Source: Streptomyces xiamenensis (GTDB taxonomy: Bacteria; Actinomycetota; Actinomycetes; Streptomycetales; Streptomycetaceae). From it: a DNA stretch of 64,000 nt. The DNA lies in the NCBI RefSeq assembly GCF_000993785.3, contig NZ_CP009922.3, positions 3,410,001-3,474,000 of the forward strand, given 5' to 3'. Shown in pieces: positions 7,862-17,477 of this stretch; the first letter of the stretch is position 1; each line of letters opens with the position of its first letter. The notes beneath the pieces are model-generated. The model was not told the DNA's origin. It ran no database searches and worked only from the letters and a program-made list of their open reading frames with translations. The position numbers were made by a program, and so were the translations under genes.

Positions 7862-9175
7862 ATGGGTGCGGTGCGCGACGGGGAGAGCGGCGGCGGCAGG
7901 AGGAACGGCGGGGCGGCGCGGCGTACGGCGTGGACCAGGGCGGGGCTCGCCGCCACCGGTCTGGGGGCGATCGCCGCGGTGGCCCTGCTGGCTCCGGGCG
8001 GCGGCGCGGCGGTGGCCGGCGCCGCCGAGTCCGGCGGGGCGGGGCACGGGGACCGGGTCGCGCGCCAGTTGCAGCGGGACACGCAGGCCGTGGTGACGGC
8101 CGGGGCCACCGGGGTCACGGCGGAGACGGTGGACGCCGACGGCCGGCGGAGCACCGCGCGGGCCGGGGTCGATGACCTGGAGCGGCGGGGCGAGGTGCCC
8201 GAGGACGCGTACTACCGGATCGGCTCCGACACCAAGACCTTCACCGCGGTGGTGGCGCTCCAACTGGTGGAGGAGGGCCGGCTGGCGCTGGAGGACACCG
8301 TGGAGGAACTGCTGCCCGGCGTCGTCACCGGCAACGGCAACGACGGCGGCCGGATCACCGTCACCAACCTGCTGCGGCACACCAGCGGTCTCCCCAACTA
8401 CACGGACATCCTCTTCCTGTCCGACCTGGACGCGTTCACGCCCGAGAACTACCGCGAGACCCGGTTCAGCACCTCGGACAACGCGGAGAAGGTGGCGCTG
8501 GCGATGACGGAGGCCCCCGGCTGGCTGCCGGACGCCGCGGACCCGCAGGGCGAGACCCGGTGGGCGTACTCCAACACCAACTACATCCTGGCCGGGATGA
8601 TCATCGAGAAGGTGACCGGGCACCCGTGGGAGCACGAGGTGCACGAACGGATCATCGAGCCGCTGGGCCTGGCGCACACCCTCACCCCGGGGACGTCCGC
8701 GTACGTCCCGCGGCCCACGGCCACCGGGTACATGCAGTTCCCGGGCCGCCAGGAGCTGACCGACACCTCGGTCATGGCCGACGCCGGCGCGGACGGCGCG
8801 ATCATCAGCACCACACGGGACATGAACACGTTCCTGCGGGCCCTGCTGGGCGGCGAACTCCTGGAGCCGGGGACGCTGGAGCTGATGAAGGAGACCGTGC
8901 CCGCCGACGACTTCGCGCCGGGCGGCGGGTACGGCCTGGGCATCGCGTGGCGCCCGGTGGAGGGCGCCTCGCCGCAGCGCTGCGCGGACGGCGGCCTGTG
9001 GTTCCACGGGGGTACCTCGTTCGGTACGGTCTCGGAGACCGGGGTGAGCGCCGACGGCCGGTACTCGGCGGCGGCCGCGGAGTACACCCTGTGGCTGGAT
9101 GACCAGGACAAGGCCCAGGAACAGTTCCGGGCGGGCATCGACCTGGTGGACCGGGCGGTGTGCGGGGTCCGTTGA
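7862..9175 (+). CDS. Secreted serine hydrolase, beta-lactamase / D-Ala-D-Ala carboxypeptidase family
   Basis: The 437-residue protein has an N-terminal hydrophobic signal or anchor (about 27-55) and a class C beta-lactamase-like domain. The catalytic motifs are SDTK (SxxK, 122-125), YSN (YxN, 235-237) and HGG (KTG equivalent, 381-383). It should act outside the membrane on peptidoglycan stem peptides or small esters; a true beta-lactamase role cannot be told from sequence. A purine-rich GGGAG directly precedes the ATG. It sits between otsB and convergent otsA with no obvious functional link. Confidence 0.9.
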   Translation: MGAVRDGESGGGRRNGGAARRTAWTRAGLAATGLGAIAAVALLAPGGGAAVAGAAESGGAGHGDRVARQLQRDTQAVVTAGATGVTAETVDADGRRSTARAGVDDLERRGEVPEDAYYRIGSDTKTFTAVVALQLVEEGRLALEDTVEELLPGVVTGNGNDGGRITVTNLLRHTSGLPNYTDILFLSDLDAFTPENYRETRFSTSDNAEKVALAMTEAPGWLPDAADPQGETRWAYSNTNYILAGMIIEKVTGHPWEHEVHERIIEPLGLAHTLTPGTSAYVPRPTATGYMQFPGRQELTDTSVMADAGADGAIISTTRDMNTFLRALLGGELLEPGTLELMKETVPADDFAPGGGYGLGIAWRPVEGASPQRCADGGLWFHGGTSFGTVSETGVSADGRYSAAAAEYTLWLDDQDKAQEQFRAGIDLVDRAVCGVR

Positions 9176-9184
9176 CCCGGCCGG

Positions 9185-9212
9185 GGGCGGCGGGCACGAA
9201 CGCCCGCCGCCC
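9185..9212. terminator. GC-rich hairpin terminator between convergent genes
   Basis: Perfect 11-base stem (GGGCGGCGGGC with GCCCGCCGCCC) and a six-base loop between the serine hydrolase gene and otsA, both ending here. No T tract follows, as is usual in this genus. Confidence 0.6.
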
Positions 9213-9242
9213 GGACCACCGGTGAACGGTCCGCCGGCTCGC

Positions 9243-10721
9243 TCAGCTGCCGCGCAGGGCCTCGACCTGGGCGAGGAACCAGTCGCGGGGGGTCAGCGCG
9301 GTCGCGGCCCGGGCGAGCCGCCCGGCCCGCGCCCGGCGTTCGTCCGCGGGCATCGTCAGGGCCCGGTGCAGCGCCTCGGCCGTGCCGGCGATGTCGTAGG
9401 GGTTGACGAGCAGGGCGTCGTCGCCGAGTTCGGCGGCGGCGCCGGCCTCGCGGGACAGGACCAGGGCGCAGCCCTGTTCGGAGATCAGCGGGATCTCCTT
9501 GGCGACCAGGTTCATGCCGTCGCGGATCGGGTTGACCAGCGCCACGTCCGCCATCCGGTAGGCGGCCAGCGAGCGGGCGAAGTCGTCCTTCACGTGCAGT
9601 ACCACGGGCGTCCAGTCGCCCCGGGCGAACTCGGCGTTGATGCCCTCGGCGACCCGGGACACCTCGGCGGTGTACGCGCGGTAGATCTCCAGGTCCTGCC
9701 GGGAGGGGTAGGCGAAGGCGACGTGCACCACCCGCCCCTGCCACTGCGGATGTTCGGTGAGCAGGCGGCGGTAGGCCAGCAGCCCGCGGACGATGTTCTT
9801 GGAGAGTTCGGTGCGGTCGACGCGCACGATGGTCCTGCGGTCGCCGACCTGGGCGCGCAGCGCGGCCAGCCGTTCGTCCGCGTCGGGGCGGTGGGCGCGC
9901 TCGCGCAGGAAGTCGCCGTCCGCGCCCAGGCCGTGGACACCGAGCCGGGTGGTCCGGCCGTCGAGGGTGACGGTGAACGCGTCCGTACCGGCCGTGCCCT
10001 CGGGCACGTCCCGGACCCGGGCGCCGAGCAGGTCGGCGCAGCAGTCGGCGAAGGCCCGCGCCCAGCGCCGGGTCAGGAACGCGGCGCGGTCCGCGCCGAG
10101 GATGCCCCGCAGCACCTGGCGGGCGACGGCGTCGGGCAGCACCCGGTAGAGGTCCGGGGGAGCCCAGGGGGTGTGCGAGAAGTGTCCGATCCGCAGATCG
10201 GGGCGGCGCTCGCGCAGCAGGGCGGGGACGAGGGCCAGATGGTAGTCCTGGACCAGCACCTCCGCACCCCGGGCGGCCTCGGCGGCCAGCGCGTCCGCGA
10301 AGGCGGCGTTGTAGCTCTCGTAGCCGGCCCACTGGCTCTCGAAGGCGCTGTCGTACACCGGCTCCAGCGGCGTCTGGTACAGCAGGTGATGGACGAACCA
10401 CAGCACGGAGTTGGCGATGCCGTTGTAGGCGGCGTCGAAGATGTCCGGGGGGATGTCCAGCATCCGTACGGACTGGCCTCCGGTGTCGGCCGCCTCCAGG
10501 GTGCCGGTGCCCGCGCGGGCGGCGGCCTCGCGGTCGCCGGGGCCCAGCGCCGCGCACACCCAGGTGCCGGCCGCCGAGCCGAGGGCGGAAAGGCCGGAGA
10601 CCATCCCGCCGCCGCCACGCCGGGCGGTGAGCGTGCCGTCGTCCGCGAGCGTGTAGCTGACGGGGCCGCGATTGGACGCGACCAGGACCGGAGGAGCCTC
10701 GGAGACCTCTGCAACGCCCAT
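9243..10721 (-). CDS. otsA: Trehalose-6-phosphate synthase (GT20)
   Basis: This 492-residue retaining glycosyltransferase joins UDP- (or GDP-) glucose to glucose-6-phosphate. Recognisable family signatures are LVASNRGPVSY at the N-terminus, the glycine-rich GGGGMVSGL loop, VLVQDYHLALVPALLRERRPDLRIGHFSHTPW split across the acceptor site, the donor-binding VDRTELSKNIVRGLLAYRRLL, and DGMNLVAKE near the end. Length is normal. It is on the same strand as upstream gpgS but separated by a terminator hairpin, so it probably has its own promoter. Confidence 0.95.
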   Translation of the reverse strand: MGVAEVSEAPPVLVASNRGPVSYTLADDGTLTARRGGGGMVSGLSALGSAAGTWVCAALGPGDREAAARAGTGTLEAADTGGQSVRMLDIPPDIFDAAYNGIANSVLWFVHHLLYQTPLEPVYDSAFESQWAGYESYNAAFADALAAEAARGAEVLVQDYHLALVPALLRERRPDLRIGHFSHTPWAPPDLYRVLPDAVARQVLRGILGADRAAFLTRRWARAFADCCADLLGARVRDVPEGTAGTDAFTVTLDGRTTRLGVHGLGADGDFLRERAHRPDADERLAALRAQVGDRRTIVRVDRTELSKNIVRGLLAYRRLLTEHPQWQGRVVHVAFAYPSRQDLEIYRAYTAEVSRVAEGINAEFARGDWTPVVLHVKDDFARSLAAYRMADVALVNPIRDGMNLVAKEIPLISEQGCALVLSREAGAAAELGDDALLVNPYDIAGTAEALHRALTMPADERRARAGRLARAATALTPRDWFLAQVEALRGS

Positions 10722-10797
10722 GTCCCGACCCTAGCCACCCGTGGCCGGGTACAAACGTGCGTCCGGTCACCCTGGCGTGTCCCGTCCCGCGTCCCGG

Positions 10798-10827
10798 GTG
10801 CCGCACCCCGGTGAGGGGGTGCGGCAC
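10798..10827 (-). terminator. Hairpin terminator downstream of gpgS
   Basis: Perfect 12-base stem (GTGCCGCACCCC with GGGGTGCGGCAC) and a six-base loop, placed after the gpgS stop codon and before otsA in the minus direction. Confidence 0.65.
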
Positions 10828-10854
10828 GGGCCGGGGTCGGCCGGGAAGCTCGGG

Positions 10855-11823
10855 CTACGCCGCCTGGCGGGCGGCGTACTCGGGGATGGTGGCCATCGGG
10901 GGACGTTCCTCGGTGTGGATCGTGTGGGTCAGCGGTGAGAAGCCGCCCTCCGCCAGCCGTTCGAACTGCATCATGCCCTGCTGCACGGGCACGGGACCGT
11001 TGCCCGGCAGCCGGCTCTGCGCGGTGCGCATGATGGCGGCCGCCATCCGGCCCAGGGCCTGGCCGTCCTGGTGACGGTGCTTGCGCACCCCGACATCCAC
11101 CTGGCCGACCGCGTTCAGGCCGGCCAGGTGCAGGGTGTCGATGAGCAGGCCGAGTTCGACGCCGTACCCGACGGGGAAGGGCAGTTGCTCCAGCAGGGAG
11201 CGCCGCGCCGCGTACTCGCCGCCCAGGGGCTGGACGACACCGGCCAGTTGTGGCCAGTGCAGGTTGAGCAGCGGGCGGGCCACCAGCTCGGTGACCCGGC
11301 CGCCCTGGTGGGCGCCGGAGGGGGCGTCGCCCAGCGGGCGGTCGTACATGGCCTTGACCAGGTGCACATCGGGTTCGGTGAGCAGTGGTCCGAGGATGCC
11401 GGAGACGAAGCAGGAGTCGAACTCCCGCAGGTCGGCGTCGACGTAACAGATGATCTCGCCGCTGGTGGCCATGAGGGAGCGCCACAGCACCTCCCCCTTG
11501 CCGGGGACGGTGGGCATTCTGGGCAGGATCTCGTCGCGGTGGACGACCTTGGCGCCCGCCGCGGCGGCGACCTCTCCGGTGCGGTCGGTGGATCCGGAGT
11601 CCACCACCATCAGCTCGTCGATCAGTGGCACGGTTTCCATCAGGTCGCGGCGCAGCGCTTCCACGATGGTGCCGACGGTCGCTTCCTCGTTCAGCGCGGG
11701 AAGCACGACGCTGACGCTGCCCGCCGGGCCGGCCGCGGCTTTCGCGTCCAGCAACCGTCGCAGCGAGCGGTCAGCGGCAGTCCAGGACCGGCGGCTCAGC
11801 CACTCCTCAGCCTCTTCCAGCAC
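10855..11823 (-). CDS. gpgS: Glucosyl-3-phosphoglycerate synthase (GT81)
   Basis: This 322-residue GT-A fold enzyme transfers glucose from an NDP-glucose to 3-phosphoglycerate, the first step to glucosylglycerate, a compatible solute and precursor of methylglucose polysaccharides. The N-terminal WLSRRSW segment, SVVLPALNEEATVGTIV, the VVDSGSTDRTGEVA loop, GKGEVLWRSL and the DxD-like metal motif CYVDADLREF are typical of the family, as is the C-terminal HRHQDGQALGRMA block. The GTG start has an AGGAG site seven bases upstream. A matching GpgP phosphatase is not in the window. Confidence 0.92.
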   Translation of the reverse strand: MLEEAEEWLSRRSWTAADRSLRRLLDAKAAAGPAGSVSVVLPALNEEATVGTIVEALRRDLMETVPLIDELMVVDSGSTDRTGEVAAAAGAKVVHRDEILPRMPTVPGKGEVLWRSLMATSGEIICYVDADLREFDSCFVSGILGPLLTEPDVHLVKAMYDRPLGDAPSGAHQGGRVTELVARPLLNLHWPQLAGVVQPLGGEYAARRSLLEQLPFPVGYGVELGLLIDTLHLAGLNAVGQVDVGVRKHRHQDGQALGRMAAAIMRTAQSRLPGNGPVPVQQGMMQFERLAEGGFSPLTHTIHTEERPPMATIPEYAARQAA

Positions 11824-12069
11824 GAATGTCGCTCCTGTTCGCTTCGACCATATAAGTCGGGTAGGTCAGGTAAGTCTTGTCTGTTGGATCTGTCAGCAAT
11901 GGGCGGTTATGGCCCTCATCGGTGGTGCCCAGTTCGGGCGGGAATATGTCTGTCTCCTGTTCGTCTCGCGGATCGGACGGCATGAGCCATTGTCCGGGGC
12001 GTCCGTTACAGTCTCGGGCAGTGCAGGTGTCCTCCGCATATCGGAGACGCTGCGCGGTCAACTGAATAC
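11824..12069. other. Intergenic region between gpgS and the SAM riboswitch
   Basis: This stretch holds the divergent promoters of gpgS and the thrC unit. It contains a mildly AT-richer block near 11850-11880 with repeated TAAGTC/GGTAAGTC words and TCGGGTAGGTCAGG. I see no convincing coding sequence; short open frames here lack codon bias. The thrC promoter must lie near 11990-12060, but no single -35/-10 pair stands out. Confidence 0.5.
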
Positions 12070-12209
12070 AGCTCATCCAGAGGGGCAGAGGGAACGGCCC
12101 GTTGAAGCCCCGGCAACCCTTCCGCCGGTCTCGTGACGATGCGAGGCTCCCGGTGGGGAAGGTGCCAATTCCGTCCTGTGGCGAAATCCGTCACGGGGAA
12201 GATGAGGGG
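12070..12209 (+). promoter_or_regulatory. SAM-I (S-box) riboswitch
   Basis: The leader contains the S-box core in order: the P1/kink-turn entry CTCATCCAGAGGGGCAGAG, then GGAACGGCCC, then GTTGAAGCCCCGGCAACC (P2/P3 with the pseudoknot loop), then GGAAGGTGCCAATTCC (J3/4 and P4), and the closing GATGAGGG strand of P1 at 12201-12208. These match the conserved class SAM-I aptamer. The closing strand runs directly into the purine-rich ribosome-binding site of the next gene (12207-12214), so SAM binding probably blocks translation initiation rather than ending transcription. Confidence 0.93.
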
Positions 12210-12224
12210 AAGGGCCTCGTACCC

Positions 12225-13523
12225 ATGCCTGTGCTCACATCGCACACCTCCACCACGCCCCCCGGCGGCTCCGCCGTCGATCTCGGGCCCGCCGTCGCGC
12301 TCTCCTGTCGGGAGTGCGGGGAGCGTTTCCCTCTCAGCCCGATCTTCGCCTGCGAGGCATGTTTCGGTCCTCTCGAAATCGCGTACGATCTGCCCACCGG
12401 TGACCCCGAAGCGCTACGGGCCGCCATCGAGGCCGGACCGCACAGCATCTGGCGCTACGCGCCGCTGCTGCCGGTGCCGGCCGATGTCGCCTCCAAGCCC
12501 AATCTGAACCCCGGCGACACCCCTCTGGTCAAGGCCGACCGGCTGGCCGCCGCGCTGGGTCACGGCGGCGAGCTGTACGTGAAGGACGACTCGGGCAATC
12601 CCACCCACTCCTTCAAGGACCGGGTGGTCGCCAACGCCGTGGAGGCGGCCCGCGCCTTCGGCTTCACCACGCTGTCCTGCTCCTCCACCGGCAACCTGGC
12701 GGGCGCGGTCGGCGCCGCGGCGGCCAGAGCCGGATTCCGCTCCTGCGTGTTCATCCCGCACGATCTCGAACAGGGCAAGATCGTGATGGCCGCCGTCTAC
12801 GGCGGCGAGCTGGTCGGCATCGAGGGCACCTACGACGACGTGAACCGTTTCTGCAGCGAGCTGATCGGCGACCCCGCCGGTGAGGGCTGGGGATTCGTCA
12901 ACGTCAATCTGCGCCCCTACTACGGCGAGGGCTCCAAGACCCTGGCCTTCGAGATCGCCGAACAGCTGGGCTGGCGCATCCCCGACCAGCTGGTGATCCC
13001 GATCGCCTCCGGATCCCAGCTGACCAAGATCGACAAGGGGCTCAAGGAGCTGATCGCGACCGGCCTGGTCGAGGACCGGCCCTACAAGATCTTCGGTGCC
13101 CAGGCCGAGGGCTGCTCGCCGGTCTCCCAGGCGTTCAAGGCCGGGCACGACGTGGTGCGGCCGGTGAAGCCGGACACCATCGCCAAGTCCCTGGCGATCG
13201 GCAATCCGGCCGACGGCCCCTACGTCCTGGACATCGCCCGCCGCACCGGTGGCGCGGTCGAGGACGTGAACGACGCGCAGATCGTGGACGCCATCAAGCT
13301 GCTCGCCCGCACCGAGGGCATTTTCGCCGAAACGGCGGGCGGGGTGACGGTGGGCGTCACCCGCAAGCTGATCGAGACCGGGCAGCTGGACCCGGAACTG
13401 ACGACGGTCGTACTGAATACCGGCGACGGCCTGAAGACCCTGGACGCGGTGGCGGCGACCACCGGTCCCACCGCCATCATCCGTCCGAATCTGGACGCTT
13501 TCCGAGAGGCCGGCCTCGCATGA
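12225..13523 (+). CDS. thrC: Threonine synthase-family PLP enzyme under SAM riboswitch control
   Basis: This 432-residue fold-type II PLP enzyme belongs to the threonine synthase family, which converts O-phosphohomoserine to threonine. It has an N-terminal zinc-ribbon-like pair CxxC (28-31) and CxxC (43-46), the Schiff-base lysine in SGNPTHSFKDRV (Lys 131), the phosphate/PLP cradle SSSTGNLAGAVGAAAARAG, and a C-terminal TGDGLKT motif. The ATG at 12225 is chosen because it follows the GGGGAAGGG site at the end of the riboswitch. The stop overlaps the start of the sulfur-carrier gene (ATGA). SAM control and this partner fit methionine/homocysteine synthesis better than plain threonine supply, so the gene may be a homocysteine synthase; the symbol denotes family only. 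Confidence 0.88.
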   Translation: MPVLTSHTSTTPPGGSAVDLGPAVALSCRECGERFPLSPIFACEACFGPLEIAYDLPTGDPEALRAAIEAGPHSIWRYAPLLPVPADVASKPNLNPGDTPLVKADRLAAALGHGGELYVKDDSGNPTHSFKDRVVANAVEAARAFGFTTLSCSSTGNLAGAVGAAAARAGFRSCVFIPHDLEQGKIVMAAVYGGELVGIEGTYDDVNRFCSELIGDPAGEGWGFVNVNLRPYYGEGSKTLAFEIAEQLGWRIPDQLVIPIASGSQLTKIDKGLKELIATGLVEDRPYKIFGAQAEGCSPVSQAFKAGHDVVRPVKPDTIAKSLAIGNPADGPYVLDIARRTGGAVEDVNDAQIVDAIKLLARTEGIFAETAGGVTVGVTRKLIETGQLDPELTTVVLNTGDGLKTLDAVAATTGPTAIIRPNLDAFREAGLA

Positions 13524-13798
13524 GTGTGACTGTCCGAATCCCGACCATCCTGCGCACCTACACCGGCGGACGTTCCGAGGTGACCGCCGACGGTGGAACG
13601 CTGCGCGACGTCCTCGCCGACCTGGAGAAGAACCACCAGGGAATCGCCGCCCGGGTGCTCGACGACCAGGGCAAGCTGCGCCGTTTCGTGAATGTCTACG
13701 TCAATGACGACGACGTGCGCTTCGCCGAGGGCCTGGACACCCCGACGCCGGACGGAGCGGGCGTCTCCATCATCCCGGCGGTGGCCGGGGGCTGCTGA
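13520..13798 (+). CDS. ThiS/MoaD/CysO-like sulfur-carrier protein with extra C-terminal Cys
   Basis: This 92-residue ubiquitin-fold protein has a beta-grasp pattern and a C-terminus PAVAGGC. Sulfur carriers of this family are adenylated and thiocarboxylated on a terminal Gly-Gly; here Gly 90-Gly 91 is followed by Cys 92, so the last residue would have to be removed first, as JAMM metalloproteases do for some carriers. The start overlaps the upstream ThrC-like gene by four bases, implying coupled translation and near-equal dosage. Resemblance to CysO (partner of the PLP enzyme CysM) is closest by eye. No activating E1-like enzyme or JAMM protease is encoded nearby. Confidence 0.85.
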   Translation: MSVTVRIPTILRTYTGGRSEVTADGGTLRDVLADLEKNHQGIAARVLDDQGKLRRFVNVYVNDDDVRFAEGLDTPTPDGAGVSIIPAVAGGC

Positions 13799-14220
13799 CG
13801 ACCGGTCGGCCCGGCCTGGTCACGCCCTGTCAGGTCTACACTTGATCACATCTTCAACAGCCGCCCCGAAGCTGTCCGCTTCGGGGCGGTTGGGCGTTTC
13901 CGGGGCGATAGAGTGAGTCCCGCGCGGGGACGGCCCATCCGATGCCGACCGCATATGAATTCGCGACACTTCTCGACGGAAACGCGCGGCAATTCACTGC
14001 ACCAATTGCCGGATCTGCGCAATAAGGCGGGCGAGAAACATTCATCTTTCCTCTGTTTTGCGCAATTTGCCCGTTTGGGCGCTCCAATAATTCTCCGCTC
14101 AATGGCCTGTTGCACAGGGCGTCCGTCCAGATACATTCAGCGGCGGTCGACGCGTTCCGGTCTGACCCGGGCCCGCGAAGTGCGGTTCCGTGAAAGGGCC
14201 AGCAACATGGGGAGTTTGGA
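13799..14220. other. Long intergenic region and cold-shock gene leader
   Basis: After the terminator at 13861-13889, this 422-base stretch becomes distinctly AT-richer around 13960-14110 (runs such as AATTCACTGCACCAATTGCC and TTTTGCGCAATTTGCCCG). It has no codon-biased frame. Long structured 5' leaders are typical of cold-shock genes, and the promoter and leader of the downstream csp gene most likely lie here. Confidence 0.5.
13861..13889 (+). terminator. Hairpin terminator after the sulfur-carrier gene
   Basis: Perfect 12-base stem (CCGCCCCGAAGC with GCTTCGGGGCGG), five-base loop, followed by TT, 62 bases after the stop codon of the sulfur-carrier gene. Confidence 0.7.
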
Positions 14221-14424
14221 ATGGCTCAGGGCACCGTCAAGTGGTTCAACGCGGAGAAGGGATACGGCTTCATCGCGGTAGACGGTGGTGCGGACGTGTT
14301 CGTCCACTACAGCGCGATTCAGATGGACGGATACCGCACCCTGGAAGAGGGGCAGCGGGTCGAGTTCGAGATCTCGCAGGGACAGAAGGGTCCTCAGGCC
14401 GACATGGTCCGGGTGACCGCCTGA
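14221..14424 (+). CDS. Cold-shock protein, CspA family (ScoF-like)
   Basis: This 67-residue protein is a single cold-shock domain. RNP1 (KGYGFIAV) and RNP2 (VFVHYS) are intact, and it begins [10 protein letters not shown] as in actinobacterial Csp proteins. It should bind single-stranded RNA and DNA and act as an RNA chaperone. A GGGGAG site precedes the ATG. The long AT-richer leader suggests post-transcriptional control. Confidence 0.95.
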   Translation: MAQGTVKWFNAEKGYGFIAVDGGADVFVHYSAIQMDGYRTLEEGQRVEFEISQGQKGPQADMVRVTA

Positions 14425-14457
14425 ACCGCCGACCGTACTACCACCGCAGCCGGCGAA

Positions 14458-14504
14458 CCGGGGCCCGCATCCAGCGCACACCAGCGCGGGGATGCGGGCC
14501 CCGG
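14458..14504 (+). terminator. Hairpin terminator after the cold-shock gene
   Basis: Perfect 15-base stem (CCGGGGCCCGCATCC with GGATGCGGGCCCCGG) with a 17-base loop, starting 33 bases after the csp stop codon. Confidence 0.7.
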
Positions 14505-14589
14505 CGCGTGCGCCCCCATCTCACCTGCGACAACGTGAGGGCGCCGGTGTCTGCCCGTCACTCCCCGACGACGCCCTGCGGGCGAACCG

Positions 14590-14616
14590 CTTGCACTCTC
14601 GGGGTGAGAGTGCTAA
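14590..14616. promoter_or_regulatory. CIRCE operator 1 (HrcA site)
   Basis: CTTGCACTC, nine bases, GAGTGCTAA. This differs only at the left outer end from the CIRCE consensus TTAGCACTC-N9-GAGTGCTAA. HrcA represses groE operons through this element. Confidence 0.85.
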
Positions 14617-14624
14617 TCATGGCG

Positions 14625-14651
14625 TTAGCACTCTGAGGGTGAGAGTGACAG
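14625..14651. promoter_or_regulatory. CIRCE operator 2 (HrcA site)
   Basis: TTAGCACTC, nine bases, GAGTGACAG. The left arm is a perfect CIRCE half-site and the right arm is degenerate in its last four bases. It lies eight bases after the first element, on the same helical region as the probable groEL2 promoter. Confidence 0.75.
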
Positions 14652-14677
14652 CAGAGACCGGTTCGGTGAGGTCGTGA

Positions 14678-16402
<1,725 letters not shown>

Positions 16403-16440
16403 GTCCTGCCCGGGCCGACCGGCCCAGCCTGCCGTAGCGA

Positions 16441-16484
16441 CGAGGGCGGCACCGGGGACCACCAGGTCCCGGGTGCCGCCCTCG
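16441..16484. terminator. Bidirectional hairpin terminator between groEL2 and murQ
   Basis: A near-perfect inverted repeat of about 20 bases per arm (CGAGGGCGGCACC... with ...GGTGCCGCCCTCG) around a short ACCA loop lies between the two convergent genes and overlaps neither. Confidence 0.75.
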
Positions 16485-16488
16485 GGCG

Positions 16489-17427
16489 TCAGCTCCCGGC
16501 CGACGCCGCCGTCAGGGCCGCCCGCAGGTGGCCGTGGGACTCCGTCAGCAGCCGCCCGGCCGTGGGCGCGTCCACCTTGCCGAGGATGGTGAGGATGGCG
16601 TTCTTCACCTCGCCGCCGGTCGCCCGCAGCGCCGACTCGATCACCGGGTCCGGCGCCCCGGTGGCCAGGTGCACGATGCGGCGCGAGCGGGCCCGCAGCT
16701 TCTCGTTGGAGGCGCGGACGTCCACCATCAGATTGCCGTAGGTCTTGCCGAGCCGGATCATGCTGATGGTCGAGATCATGTTCAGCACCAGCTTCTGTGC
16801 CGTGCCCGCCTTCAGCCGGGTCGATCCCGAGATCAGCTCGGGGCCCACCACGACCTCGATGCCGTGCTCGGCGGCCGCCGCCAGCGGCGACCGGGCGTTG
16901 CACGACAGGCCGATGGTCAGCGCCCCCTGGGCCCGCGCGTACTCCACGGCGCCCACCGCGTACGGGGTGCGGCCGGACGCCGAGATGCCGACCACCACGT
17001 CGTCGGCCGTGACACCGCGCCGCCGCAGATCCTCGGCGGCCAGCGCCTTGCTGTCCTCGGCGCCCTCCACCGCCGTCACCATCGCGCTCGGGCCGCCGGC
17101 GATCATCCCGACCACCTGCGAGGGATCGGTGTTGAACGTCGGCGGACACTCACTGGCGTCCAGCACCCCGAGCCGGCCGGCGGTTCCGGCGCCCAGGTAC
17201 ATCAGCCGCCCGCCGCGCGCCAGCCGTTCGGCTGCGGCGTCGATGGCGGCGGAGATCTTCGGCAGTTCGGCGGCGACGGCGCCGGGCACCCCGGCGTCCT
17301 CGCGGTTCATGGTGCGGGCGATGTCGAGCGTGGAGCGCCGGTCGATCTCCGCGAGATCCGGGCGGTGGGCCTCGGTGGTCAGGCCGTCGAGCTCGGTGCG
17401 CAGCTCACCAAAAGGACTGAGGGACAT
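16489..17427 (-). CDS. murQ: N-acetylmuramic acid 6-phosphate etherase
   Basis: This 312-residue SIS-domain lyase cleaves the lactyl ether of MurNAc-6-phosphate to GlcNAc-6-phosphate and D-lactate, feeding recycled wall sugar to NagA. Diagnostic stretches are GRLMYLGAGTAGRLGVLDASECPPTF, GGPSAMVTAVEGAEDS, VVGISASGRTPY and KAGTAQKLVLNMIST. Length is normal. It lies directly downstream of an RpiR-type regulator on the same strand (50-base gap) and 13 kb from nagKA. A MurNAc kinase or PTS component is not seen nearby. Confidence 0.95.
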   Translation of the reverse strand: MSLSPFGELRTELDGLTTEAHRPDLAEIDRRSTLDIARTMNREDAGVPGAVAAELPKISAAIDAAAERLARGGRLMYLGAGTAGRLGVLDASECPPTFNTDPSQVVGMIAGGPSAMVTAVEGAEDSKALAAEDLRRRGVTADDVVVGISASGRTPYAVGAVEYARAQGALTIGLSCNARSPLAAAAEHGIEVVVGPELISGSTRLKAGTAQKLVLNMISTISMIRLGKTYGNLMVDVRASNEKLRARSRRIVHLATGAPDPVIESALRATGGEVKNAILTILGKVDAPTAGRLLTESHGHLRAALTAASAGS

Positions 17428-17477
17428 GGAGGTGCGGCTCTCTTGGTACGGGGGACGGCGGTGTCCCGGTTGCGGGG

